A stretch of DNA of 64,000 nt from Aspergillus flavus (taxonomy: Eukaryota; Ascomycota; Eurotiomycetes; Eurotiales; Aspergillaceae), in contig NC_092406.1 of assembly GCF_009017415.1 (NCBI RefSeq), positions 5,580,001 through 5,644,000 of the forward strand, read 5' to 3'. The position numbers and the translations under genes are program-made. Within the stretch, counting starts at the first letter, position 1. Each line of letters begins with the position of its first letter. The notes under the pieces were generated by a model that made no database searches, was not told the origin of the DNA, and saw only the letters and a program-made list of their open reading frames with translations. Positions 38,201 through 48,459 of the stretch are shown in pieces.

Positions 38201-38488
38201 TCCGATGGCAACGTGACCAACGGTAGCGCAGCAGCTAGCGGCGCACGCACTTCCAACGGTTCCACCACCATCGGGGCAACGAACGGCTCCGCTGCCGTTA
38301 CAGGAACAAGTGGAGTTACTAACGGTGCCACCAATGGTGTCCACAAGGCAAACGGCTACGGTGCTCACGGCTTCTCCGACCAGGTCGACAAAGCCTTCAC
38401 TTCAAATGGCGGCTACAAGACCACCCAGGATGGTGTCACCGCTACCATCCCGGGAGCTCAACATGCTTTCAACCCCCAGACTGCTTAA
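35202..38488 (+). CDS. HAM1-like protein (DUF5923/DUF4449 type)
   Basis: Eleven exons (35202-35252, 35319-35358, 35424-35449, 35525-35855, 35906-36099, 36152-36440, 36512-36651, 36705-36835, 36886-37240, 37293-37449, 37503-38488) give 899 aa, all phases closing. The N-terminal and middle parts are helical and charged (VRDVIEQAKRLILSKNDGQL; ERFANSTSLDDLFDSLENIY). The C-terminal core (IPRIEVSDPMADVVVENLV, then SYYINKKQGFPSITDQGV) resembles the HAM1-like C-terminal domain, thought to be TULIP-like and lipid-binding. The last 120 residues are low-complexity with many Asn-Gly-Ser repeats. HAM1 relatives are named for a hyphal anastomosis factor of Cryptococcus; the molecular role in moulds is poorly known. 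No signal peptide is seen. Confidence 0.85.
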
Positions 38489-38986
38489 GAGGTCAGCCTC
38501 ACACACGATTGATCTATGACTTCCTTAAGATGTATCTTATGCTGTCTATATATTTTTGATATCCCAGTCTCAGTTTGTATTTTTGGTTCTGGTCCTGTTA
38601 CCCCCTTATGTTGAATTGTGGATTCTGGGTTTGATACCGGTAACTTGTAATCATGGGTTGAGTCTGCCATGTCATGTACTTTCTCTTATGCGTTTAATGC
38701 TCTATGGTTGTGACTTGTCAGAAGTTACTTAGTTAATTGAATGTCTAATCTGCTCTTACTATATCTTATGCTTTCTATATTCTGTAGATGTACACTACTA
38801 ACACATCAGATATTTTAACTACACCGTATATAATGATAAGCCCTAGAAGAGCAGTACTCAACAGATAAGAAGGTCACAAAAAATTTCAATAAAACTAGTT
38901 TTCCAAAAGACATAACTACTTAAATTTCATGAGTACGTCGCACATCTATTTTAAGCCTCTATTAAACCAACTCTTCCTAGTCCTGT
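38489..38986. other. Convergent 3' intergenic region
   Basis: About 500 bp of AT-rich sequence between the convergent HAM1-like and ade2 genes, presumably both terminators. No gene seen. Confidence 0.6.
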
Positions 38987-40890
38987 TCACATTTGCTCAA
39001 AGTACTTTTCCCAACCGAGTTCGCGCATCTTAGTGCCCTTGAAGTCGAGATTCTCGGTCTTAGCCTGCTCAGCATACGCCTCCACCTTGCGCTGAATGGC
39101 TGGATCAAAGGAGCCCAGGATTCTGGCGGCCAGGAGAGCGGCGTTAATGCTGTTGTTGATTCCGACGGTGGCGACAGGGACACCTATAAATATGTATTAG
39201 TGGTTTTTTTCGTAGAGAAATATTGGTTGGAGATGTTCATGGTTGGACATACCTCTGGGCATCTGCACGATGCTGTACAGACTGTCGACACCATCCAAGG
39301 AGCTGCCCTTGACTGGGACACCGATCACAGGAAGAGCGGTGTGAGCGGCGGCCATACCGGGGAGATGGGCGGCGCCGCCAGCAGCGGCGATGATAACCTT
39401 GATACCGCGGGCAGCGGCACTGGCGGAGTATTCGGCCATGTACTCCGGGGTGCGGTGAGCGGAGGTGATGTCGACTGCGGGTTCGATGCCGAAGTACTCT
39501 TTAAGGAGCTTGAGTCCTGGAACGAGGGTCTTGAGATCGCTGTCCGAGCCCATGATGACGGCCACGGAGGGTGCAGGCTTCGAGGGGCCCGACTTCTGGG
39601 GCTGGGTCTTGATGTCGCTGCGCTGGGAGCGGATCTCGTCGACCACGTCGATCAGGGGCTGGATGTGTGTCTCGGCTTCGTGCATGGTCGGCGCGGTGAC
39701 AGTGATATGGCCCATCTTGCGGCCTGGTTTGGCGGCGCCCTTGCTGTAGAGATGGATGCTGGCGTTGGGGATGGAGAGAGCATGCTCTGCGGCCTTGAGG
39801 TGTGTGTCGGGGGCGGCACCGCCGATGATGTTGAGCATGATGGAGGGTTGACGGAGCTCGAGGCTCTTAGGAGGGATGGGGAGATCGAGGATGGCGCGGA
39901 TATGGGTATCGAATTGAGACAGGGGGCAACCTTCAATGGTGTAGTGACCGGAGTTGTGAATGCGGCTAGCAATTTCGCACAGGATCAGACTGTCGTCTTC
40001 GAGGAGGAACATTTCGACACCAAAAACACCCTTTCCGTCGAAGGCTGCGACGGCCTTACGTGCTAACTCCTGGGCTTTCTGGTTGATGGCGTCGGACACG
40101 TTGCGCGCGGGGGCATAGACGAGTTTGCATATCGAGTCTTCTTGGACGGTCTCGACGGTAGGGTATGACAGGACATCATCCTTGGTCTTTACGACCATGA
40201 CGGCCAATTCCTATTGTATACTTAGCAATTCCCTCCTAGGCAATGTAGGTTGAGTACTAACCATCTTGAAGTAAGCCCACTTCTCTGCATACAATGGGCG
40301 GTCCTTAAGCGCTTCAAGGGCCTCGGGGATATCCTCCTTAGAGTTAACACGATAGTTTCCTAAGCACAACCGTACATATTAGCCGTGGAACAGTGTATAT
40401 GAACCTTGTCAAAGGATGACTCACCACGTCCGTCGTAAGCCATAGTCTTCGACTTCAACATCATAGGATATCCAAGCTGTTCGCCGACCTTGGCCAATTC
40501 TTCGGGAGTGTTCTCGGCCAGCTCGCGATGCTCCGCCATGGGAATACCATATTTCCGCAGGTGCTCCTTCTGGTTGAACTTGTTCTGGATCGTCCGAATC
40601 GCTTGCCAGCTGGGTTCAATCTTGACCTGAGAGGCAATCTCCTCCAGGGCGTAGGTATCGACATGTTCAATCTCTGCCGTCACAACGTCGCAGGTCTTGG
40701 CCAGTTCCCGAACGGCCTCGCGCTCCTTGAAAGAACCGGTAACGTGGCCATCGTGGCTACTGATCTGCTTGGCCGGGGAGTTCTCCGCATCGAGCACGTT
40801 GCATTGAATGTTCAATCGGTTGGCGGACTCGACCAGCATGCGGCCCAATTGGCCTCCGCCGAGGATTCCCACCTTAGGAGAGTTCCACAT
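38987..40890 (-). CDS. ade2: Phosphoribosylaminoimidazole carboxylase (PurK-PurE fusion, Ade2)
   Basis: Four exons, 40890-40425, 40359-40262, 40210-39253 and 39183-38987, give 572 aa, equal to yeast Ade2 within one residue. The N-terminal half is the ATP-grasp PurK part ([13 protein letters not shown] at the start; [20 protein letters not shown] with metal-binding acidic residues; [13 protein letters not shown]). The C-terminal part from about 395 is PurE ([35 protein letters not shown]). The fused enzyme turns AIR into CAIR in purine synthesis in the cytosol. A Gcn4/Bas1-type heptamer lies in the 303-bp promoter shared with the PP4 subunit gene. The long open frame on the opposite strand over this gene is a composition artefact. 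Confidence 0.97.
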
Positions 40891-41193
40891 CCTGGGTTAG
40901 GGTATAAAGATAATTCGGTTTGGGGACAGAATGCAAGTGTGAGCCGCGGAAAGACGCAAATCCACACAATCTGGAGAAAGTGAATCAGTAGCCCCTCTTC
41001 TCCGCCTCTAAAAAATTGGCCCGATAACCGTCACGTGAGTCAATTGATAAGCGTCTGCACGGGCCAATAAGGCACGGTCGTTACCCGCCTCCCCGCCTGC
41101 GCGCCTAAGAAAGCTCCGGCATTATCGTTTCGCATCGTATCGCGTCCGATATCAACTTCACCTCCTTAATCCTGGATTTTCGCATTCGGGAGG
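40891..41193. other. Divergent promoter, ade2 / PP4 regulatory subunit
   Basis: 303 bp between the two start codons, containing overlapping CACGTG (41032-41037) and TGAGTCA (41036-41042) elements. Pyrimidine-rich sequence precedes the plus-strand ATG. Confidence 0.6.
41032..41042. promoter_or_regulatory. Overlapping CACGTG and TGAGTCA elements
   Basis: CACGTG at 41032-41037 overlaps TGAGTCA at 41036-41042. TGAGTCA is the consensus of Gcn4/CpcA bZIP activators, and its complement contains TGACTC, the Bas1 core used by yeast ADE genes. Its place about 145 bp before the ade2 ATG fits a role in purine or amino-acid starvation control. Function is inferred. Confidence 0.5.
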
Positions 41194-42673
41194 ATGTCTC
41201 TAGGTATGTCATACCGGTGTAGTTGCAATTCAGCTTCCCGAACACTGAGGTCTGAATGCGGTGCACATATCTTCATTCCATCCCACCTCGTTCACCGCCA
41301 CGTCTTCCAGATGCATCTGTCGGAGCTATGTAAATGAGCTAACTGATATTGCCCTGATAGATGAAGAAACCCTGGAAACGGTCGCCAATGGCGGCTCAAT
41401 GGATTTGTATGCTAGGCATTGCTATCCCACCCGTGACTAAGCACTGACGTCCTATTTCAGTGAGAAATGGCCTAGCATGGTAGAACCGTTGCTCGAACGA
41501 TTAGAATATGTGCGCGACTACCCTCCATGTTGCTCTCGACCTCTCATTTCTAACTAGAACATCGGATAGATTGTTTACAATGTCTTCCCCATGCCTCAAG
41601 TGCCTCCCGAATCCACCGCAGCTATTTCTCAACAACAACCAATCTCCAATCTATCCGCCTCCTTTCCGCAAGAGCCCAATTCGATACCCACAAGCAGCAA
41701 TAAAGAGAATGCCACCCCAGCAGACTCCCAGACATCCACACAGCTCACAGAGCCCTCGGGCGAGCGCATTCCCAACTCCCAGCCTCAGTCATCCGCCGGT
41801 CCAAATCTGCCTACTCCCCTCCAGTTGCTGCTAGACTCCACCAGATCGACATTGAGATCGCTGTTCAGCACCAAGCCACCACATACGATCCAAAGGCTCG
41901 CAGAGCTTATAATCCGCCCTAACAAGCACTACAAGACACTTCCCGCCTACTTGCGAGCGGTTGACCGCGTTGTGTCGGTCACTAGCAGTGCGGATATCTT
42001 CCCGCTTAAGACGCACGCAAGCGGAGACCAGTCGAATGGTATTCTGAATGGCGCAGAGAGTGGACCGATGTTTTCGGATCATGCCCTTGGCAGCGACGAG
42101 TCCTTGGGCGGTGCTCTTCTCACTCCCATTCCTTGGTTGAGTAATGTTGCTTCTCCGGATGCTGAAGGTGAAGGTGGAGCTTCTCTTTCCGAAGGTACAT
42201 TCTTCCATATCGGCTCTTAACCTGTAGGCTGAATATCCACTGACATATCGATAGATCACGACGCTATGTCTGAAGCAGCACCACAGCAGCATTCCCTCCA
42301 GCAAGAAACAGACGGCGCCGCAGAGCCCGTACTTACCCACTCAACAACATCAGTTATAGAAAACGAGGCGATGGAAGATACTGGACCCCAACAGACAAAT
42401 CCCTCGGAAGACATTCCCCATGCTCGGGGTCCCCGGATACTAGGAGTAGAAGACATGGGCTTGCAAGACGGCAAGGGAGTCGAGATGACACTCGAGAACG
42501 AAGGAGCCAACAACAACTCCGCTGAGCAAAACGGCCAGCAGGGCAATGATGCTGGCCAGACTGCGACCAAAGAAAATGCAGACGGAGACGGAGATATCAC
42601 GCTAGACGACGCCAAAAACGCAAATGAAGAGCCCGGTGCCTCGGCGAAGGGGGATGAGCAACCTAAACCCTAG
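41194..42673 (+). CDS. Protein phosphatase 4 core regulatory subunit R2 (PPP4R2/Psy4-like)
   Basis: Five exons, 41194-41203, 41361-41406, 41461-41509, 41570-42194 and 42255-42673, give 382 aa. The first coding exon is only 10 nt (ATG TCT CTA G). Spliced, the protein starts MSLDEETLETVANGG, continues FEKWPSMVEPLLERLEYIVY, and contains IQRLAELIIRPNKHYKTLPA followed by YLRAVDRVVSVTS, the landmarks of the PPP4R2 family. The second half is acidic, Gln/Asn/Glu-rich and disordered. PP4 with R2 and R3 subunits dephosphorylates gamma-H2A and other checkpoint proteins, so a nuclear role in DNA-damage recovery is expected. It shares its promoter with ade2. Confidence 0.9.
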
Positions 42674-43266
42674 TTTGAAAATGGAATCGGTATGATCTAG
42701 TTGAACAATTCCTGCACATAAGCAAGCTATCCCATTTTTGTTTCTTTGACTGAGCTTGCGTTGTTGTCATGATTGACGATCTGAAATATGATTCGAGCGT
42801 GATGCAGGTCTTTTGTCTCCTTTTCAGCCTTGTTAATGATGTGATGTGCGCCATGTACGCTGCTATATTAAGATTGGTGATATTGTGTAGCTGGTAGATA
42901 GAAATTTCGATAAAGACCTGAAATTAAGACCCGGCCTTCTTGCTATGGTGTGCTGTAATAATTACCGGTGTAAGCTCTCTACACTAAAGAGATCAGAAGC
43001 TAGGTACCTCACTACGGTCATCGATCAGAGCAACCCAATGTAAATAAGTAGTATCGTTGACCAAGACGCTATAAACATAACCAAGAGGTATCGTATCAAT
43101 CCAAACAATGAACATTCAGTATAATCAACAAACTGAATCAAACAAATCAGACAATTCTCAGACAGGTCATCATATAACCCGAAAAAAAGGCATGCTTCTA
43201 ATCATGCTGGATGTAGTGTATAAACTCCATAAACAAAAAGTAACAAAACCATAGATGTAATTACGA
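42674..43266. other. Convergent 3' intergenic region
   Basis: 593 bp of AT-rich sequence between convergent genes. Nothing recognisable beyond likely terminators. Confidence 0.6.
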
Positions 43267-46200
43267 TTAGACGGCAGGTTCAACGGTCTGCAACGGGACG
43301 TAGCCTTCGTCCGAATCCAAACGACCCGATGGTTTACCAGTAACAAAGAACCAAAACCTTGTGCCTTGGATCCATCGTAACGGTCCAACACGACCACTGG
43401 ATCCACTGACGGAGAGGGCTGCTTCCCACCAACTCTTGCAGGAGCCACGGAAGCTGAGATTGCCCATTTCGACCTGCTTCTCGAGCTTCTCGGCATCCAT
43501 CCAGCGTGGTCGGCGCCAGAATTTAAGGAGAAGGCTGCTCACCACGACCGAGATGCTTGATGCTGCCATTGCTGCGCCGGCCGCCATGGGGGGTAGCATG
43601 TATCCACCGAAGGGGAGGAATAGGCCCATGGCGAAAGGCAGACCAATGACGTTGTACATGCAGGCCCATACGAGGTTCATTCGGATGCGGTTGAAGACAG
43701 CTCGAGAAAGTGACAGACTTGCGGGTACGGATAGGAGATCGTCGGGTCGCATCAGGACAATGTCGGCTGCCTCCATAGCGACGTCTGTACCAGAAGCAAG
43801 CGCGATACCGATAGATGCGGTGGCCAAGGCTGGAGAATCGTTGATTCCATCGCCGACCATGGCAACCCGTTCGCCTGATGCTTCCAGTGATGAGATTATA
43901 GATTGCTTGTCGGAGGGAGAGACAGAGGCGTGGACAGATTCGGGCGAGATGCCAACAGCGTTCGCGATGGATATAGCGGTAGCGTGCGTATCACCTGTGA
44001 TGAGCGATGTGGAGATACCCATACGGTGCAAAGCTGCAACCGCTGCTACCGCGGTTACCTTGACAGTGTCTCGGAGCAAGAGCGTTCCCGTGTACTGGTC
44101 ATCGATTGCCACATGAATCCTTGTAATACCAGCAGGAACCTTTGACGTCGCCATATCAGAATCCGCAGCCTCGGCGGATTCCGGTACTGAAATGTCTCTG
44201 GACCTCAAAAACGTGGCATTTCCAATTAAGACGCGGTACCGAGCGCGCTCGGCACTGGATGCAGGCTCGACCAAAGCAGATATGCCTTTTCCAACACACG
44301 CGTCAAAATCGCCCAAGCTACCCGGCAGCCCACCTTCGTCAGGATGGCCGGACTCTGTCTTAGCCGCGGAGAATATTGCCTTGCCAATAGGATGCTCGCT
44401 GTTCATCTCTGCGAGGCCAACGATCAGCCACCAGAGTTTTCGGCGCCATTCATTCGAAGTCCAGTGACGTTCAATCTTAGCCTCAGCCACGCTCATTTTC
44501 CCAGTAGTCAAAGTTCCTGTTTTGTCGAAAACCACGTGAGTAATCTTTGTGGCAGCTTCAAGAATAGCACCGCCTTTGACGAGAATTCCTTGCTGAGCAC
44601 CAACTCCGGTGCCAACCATAACTGCTGTCGGGGTGCTAAGACCCAGAGCACAGGGACAGGCGAATACAATGACCGATATGCACAACTTCAGACAGACCAT
44701 GAGCTTACCACCATTATCGTCCGCGAGGAAAATCTTGGGCGGGTGCGGTAACAAGTGGCTCATTACCATCCAACCAAAGAACGTGATCAATCCAAGGCTA
44801 ATAATTGCTGGGACGAAGTATCCTGCAACGGTATCAGCCATGCGTTGAATAGGTGCCCGGCTTGTTTGGGCGTCCTGGACAAGCTTGACGATTTGACTCA
44901 ATTGTGTATCTTTGCCTGCTCGTGTGACCTTGAAGTCAACAGAACTCGTGCCGTTCACTGTCCCAGCGATCACAGCGCTACCCTTGGCCTTGTGGATTGG
45001 CAGAGCTTCACCAGTAATCATGCTTTCATCAACATAGCTTTCACCTCGAATAACGATGCCGTCTGCAGAAACTTTATCTCCAGGGCGAAGAACGACAATG
45101 TCACCAACCTCAATCAGTTCAGTTGGGATAATTTGGTGTCCTGGCCCAGGCCTTTCATTATCAGATGTTGACTTCTGCTCGCCGTTACCGGTTCTGGAGG
45201 CTTCCCATTCTTCTGCCATCTTCTCCGCCGCGATTGGGTCATCGTAGATGGTCGTCATCGACGGGGCCAGCGACATTAGCCGGGAGAGCGCGGCGGAAGT
45301 TTGTCCTTTAGCTCTGTTCTCCAACCAGCGACCAAGTGTTATGAACGTGATCAGCATCGTGCTCGTATCAAATACTGTGCTGGGCCGCTTATGAGGCGCA
45401 ATAATCAAGGCCATCACCATTGTAAAGACACTGTAGAAAAACGCGGCGGATGTGCCCAACACGACGAGCACATCCATGGTCGGCGAGCGATGTTTTAGAG
45501 ATTTATAGCTGGAGATATAGAATCGTTTCCCGACACCAAACTGCACTGGGATAGTGAGAAGAAGGCAAGCAACATCTCCAAGGTAGAGGCCAGGAATTAA
45601 CTGTACTTTGCCAAAGTCGAGAGGGCGAAGGTACATAGGCAGTAGCATATTAATGACAAACACAGGGACAGCAAATGAGACAGAAAACAAGAAGGAGCGC
45701 TTCCACTCCTGGACCTCCTTTGTCTTGGCCAGGGATTCCAGTTGCGCATTGGTGTCATCCGTGTCCGCAAGCAGGGCGTTGTATCCGGCAGCTTCAATCG
45801 CCACCACAACCGAGCGAACCCCGATGACCGAACTGTCATATAATACCGTTATCCGCGAGGTAGGGATGTCTACCGATGCTGAGGATATACCTGGCTTCTG
45901 AAGAAGAGATTCCTCTAGAGCACCCGCCGAGAGTGCGTCTCGTAAGCCATGAAGGTTCAGTATGACTCGGCCTACGGCACTCGAGACAGGAGCTTGCGGT
46001 TCAGAAGACAGAATGGTCGCTTCAAAACCAGCATCGTCAATCATATTTACGATGCTCTTAGACGGTAAAGCCACGGGATCATGAGTGATGATAGCGCGCT
46101 CGGCGAGCAAGCTTATATTGAATTGGACCAAGCCATCCACACCACTGAAAATGTTTTCGATACTTGACGTGCATGCGCCGCATGTCATACCGTCTATAGA

Positions 46201-46809
46201 AACAGTAGTGACCATCAGTCGCGACGTAGTTTCAGTGGTCTCCTGCGAAGCTCCGCTCTGAGGCGCAGCGGTGTCCAGCACCCTAGCGCCAAAGCCACGG
46301 TCTTCAATGATTTCTGCAAGCTGATCGGGTGTAACAGTAGATGCATCGTGTTCTACAACCGCCCGCTCCGAGAGCAATGAAACATTGACCGATTTCACGC
46401 CAGCTACCTCCTTCAAACCCCCCTCGACCGCTGATGTGCAGGCACCACATGTCATCCCTTCAATCGCTAATGTGGTAGTTGAGACCATTGATCCCTTCTC
46501 TTTAACTGTAGTTGTATCACCCGATGGGCCCGCTGGGCTATCTGTAGAGATAATCGTCGCATCAAAGCCGCTATCCTCGATTATTTCGGCGACTTTGTCC
46601 GGCGATAGTACGTTTGGATCATGGTGTACCACAGCCCTGCCCATCATCAAGCTCACCGACACTTCGCCAACACCATCCACACCTTTAAAAGCGCCCTCTA
46701 CGGCGGACGTGCACGCGCCGCACGTCATTCCCTCCACATTTACTGTGGTGGTTGCCATATGCGCTGGCGATCGGGCGGCGGAAGAGCCATCAACCTCGGC
46801 GCCTAACAT
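43267..46809 (-). CDS. ccc2: Copper-transporting P1B-type ATPase (Ccc2/ATP7 type)
   Basis: One uninterrupted exon, 1,180 aa from ATG 46809 (a later in-frame ATG at 46758 is possible). Three N-terminal heavy-metal domains each carry GMTCGACTS, with Cys pairs near 30/33, 121/124 and 210/213. A fourth segment (about 280-347) has the same fold pattern but no CxxC. Catalytic landmarks are TGE (599-601), the membrane CPC (718-720), the phosphorylation site DKTGT (762-766), SEHP (804-807) and GDGIND (986-991). Eight membrane segments fit the family. Ccc2-type pumps load copper into the Golgi for laccases and the Fet3 iron oxidase; the plasma-membrane copper exporter CrpA is the alternative, so the symbol is tentative. 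The lack of introns is notable among intron-rich neighbours. Confidence 0.93.
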   Translation of the reverse strand: MLGAEVDGSSAARSPAHMATTTVNVEGMTCGACTSAVEGAFKGVDGVGEVSVSLMMGRAVVHHDPNVLSPDKVAEIIEDSGFDATIISTDSPAGPSGDTTTVKEKGSMVSTTTLAIEGMTCGACTSAVEGGLKEVAGVKSVNVSLLSERAVVEHDASTVTPDQLAEIIEDRGFGARVLDTAAPQSGASQETTETTSRLMVTTVSIDGMTCGACTSSIENIFSGVDGLVQFNISLLAERAIITHDPVALPSKSIVNMIDDAGFEATILSSEPQAPVSSAVGRVILNLHGLRDALSAGALEESLLQKPGISSASVDIPTSRITVLYDSSVIGVRSVVVAIEAAGYNALLADTDDTNAQLESLAKTKEVQEWKRSFLFSVSFAVPVFVINMLLPMYLRPLDFGKVQLIPGLYLGDVACLLLTIPVQFGVGKRFYISSYKSLKHRSPTMDVLVVLGTSAAFFYSVFTMVMALIIAPHKRPSTVFDTSTMLITFITLGRWLENRAKGQTSAALSRLMSLAPSMTTIYDDPIAAEKMAEEWEASRTGNGEQKSTSDNERPGPGHQIIPTELIEVGDIVVLRPGDKVSADGIVIRGESYVDESMITGEALPIHKAKGSAVIAGTVNGTSSVDFKVTRAGKDTQLSQIVKLVQDAQTSRAPIQRMADTVAGYFVPAIISLGLITFFGWMVMSHLLPHPPKIFLADDNGGKLMVCLKLCISVIVFACPCALGLSTPTAVMVGTGVGAQQGILVKGGAILEAATKITHVVFDKTGTLTTGKMSVAEAKIERHWTSNEWRRKLWWLIVGLAEMNSEHPIGKAIFSAAKTESGHPDEGGLPGSLGDFDACVGKGISALVEPASSAERARYRVLIGNATFLRSRDISVPESAEAADSDMATSKVPAGITRIHVAIDDQYTGTLLLRDTVKVTAVAAVAALHRMGISTSLITGDTHATAISIANAVGISPESVHASVSPSDKQSIISSLEASGERVAMVGDGINDSPALATASIGIALASGTDVAMEAADIVLMRPDDLLSVPASLSLSRAVFNRIRMNLVWACMYNVIGLPFAMGLFLPFGGYMLPPMAAGAAMAASSISVVVSSLLLKFWRRPRWMDAEKLEKQVEMGNLSFRGSCKSWWEAALSVSGSSGRVGPLRWIQGTRFWFFVTGKPSGRLDSDEGYVPLQTVEPAV

Positions 46810-48459
46810 CGTGCCTTGTCGGGGATCAGAAACCAGGCAAAGCAAGCCAGGCGTAAACGTGTCAGTGCATAGGAGCGGCTATCTGGCCCTTTTAGTTGAA
46901 ATAAGAACGGAGCGATGTTAGCGCCAAAGAACAAAAGACGTCAACTAGTGGATTCGATGGAAGGAAAATCAAGGCGGATGCGGTCGGAAGTACGAGCGGA
47001 TCGATCAATTTAATCTTCGCCGAGCTGGATTTAATCTTCGCCGAACTCCAATGGGGGACGAAGTCAGTGAGCTGAGGCCCTGAGGGGTTTCCGCCTGTTT
47101 TTCAATGATTTGCATATGCACGCAAAAGAAAGAGGAAATTGCTCTATTATAAATCGATGCCAAGTACCAGCTATTGTCTAAGGAGTGGGGGTGGGAAATG
47201 CAAAGTACGGAGTATATCGCATTTGAGGTCAAACGTAGCCACCGGTACTCGTATTTTACCACCAGTAGATTAGATCGGATCCGAGATAGATTGCCTTTCA
47301 GGTCCCCTTTCCATTCACGTCTCCCTGTGCTTTTCCAAGGGGTTCTTCCTGGAAATGACGGACAAGGACTATAAAGCTCATTCTTTTCATGTTTGCAGTG
47401 AAAAAACTACTCGTACCCTACATTCCAGCCTGGGAGGGGGTTGGGATTAAGTCAAGGATTGATGTGCATTCCACAGTTTGGCTGTCCAGTGGATCAGGGA
47501 CTAGTAGCCTTACCGTACCGTACGGCCAGAAAGCACGGATGATGGAAGAAAGACCACGTACTTTTCCTCGTCAGCAGCTTCCACGGATTCGATTCCAGAA
47601 ATAGACCACAATAGGTAACCCAGAAATGAGTCCAGGTCCAACAAAAAGGAACAGTTGGTTAAGAAACGAAAGAAAGAAACTTCAAGATGTCAAAATAATC
47701 ATCGTTATTAGTTGAAACAATGAATCTGCACGTCAGAGGAAAGGGTCCAGACCATGAAACAGTCAAGAGCCTCTAATGTTTCATTTTAAGCGCTATTACC
47801 TGATATCCTCTATGCTGTTCCTTTGCAAGTATATTAAGGGTGACAATTGCTCCTGAGATTCTGACAAAGAATGTTCTCAAAGATTGTTGTGTGATTCGTG
47901 GTTTCGACTCTATGTGATGCAGGTTCCTTGATGATAGTTCTGTAGTCTCCTTGCATCCATTTGTAGGACTATGCGCCCTTCCTGGCATATTGGGCATTAG
48001 GTTTCCAAGGACAGCGTACTCCGTATGATAGCTGCCAATAATCGGACAAAAAGTTCTTGACTGATGAAGAACTACTTTGAGGTAATTAATCGAACTGTTT
48101 AAAACAGTTATATTAGCATCCAAAAAATGTGGCAGAGAAAATAAAGGAAGGAAAAAGCCTGAACATTGGACATGGTAAGAGTAAATTTCCCGATATAGCC
48201 TAGTTATCACATGTGGGGATAAATGTCATTGTTTGCATTCCAAACAAACACCCCATTCGGGACATCACTTGGATATCATCACCATTGCTTTCAGCAAACA
48301 TCTCCCATTCACACCGACAGACTGCATAGTTTCTAAGCGGCAATAGAAGTGATTTGCATGGAGTAGGGAAGGCTCTCTGATAAGGAATAACAACAGACAA
48401 TACCGGGATATAACATATACCTTGTTATCAACGCTCGCCAAACAACCACTTCAGTCCAA
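46810..48459. other. 1.65-kb intergenic region between divergent genes
   Basis: No gene. Contains an 18-bp direct repeat (TTTAATCTTCGCCGAGCT-like, copies at 47009-47026 and 47030-47047) and two copies of the 9-mer TACGGAGTA/TACTCCGTA at 47206-47214 and 48017-48025. Confidence 0.5.
47009..47047. repeat. Short direct repeat, two 18-bp copies at 21-bp spacing
   Basis: Copies at 47009-47026 and 47030-47047 differ at one base (GAGCT against GAACT). They lie about 200 bp upstream of the copper ATPase ATG and could be duplicated regulatory sites. No known consensus was recognised. Confidence 0.6.

Noticed and set aside
38993..40066. 357-codon open frame on the plus strand
   Set aside because: Lies antisense within ade2, whose spliced frame is certain; Gly/Asp-rich composition is that of a GC-rich shadow frame.
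46810..46845. N-terminal extension of the copper ATPase
   Set aside because: Open frame without ATG; TTG is not an expected start in this organism.
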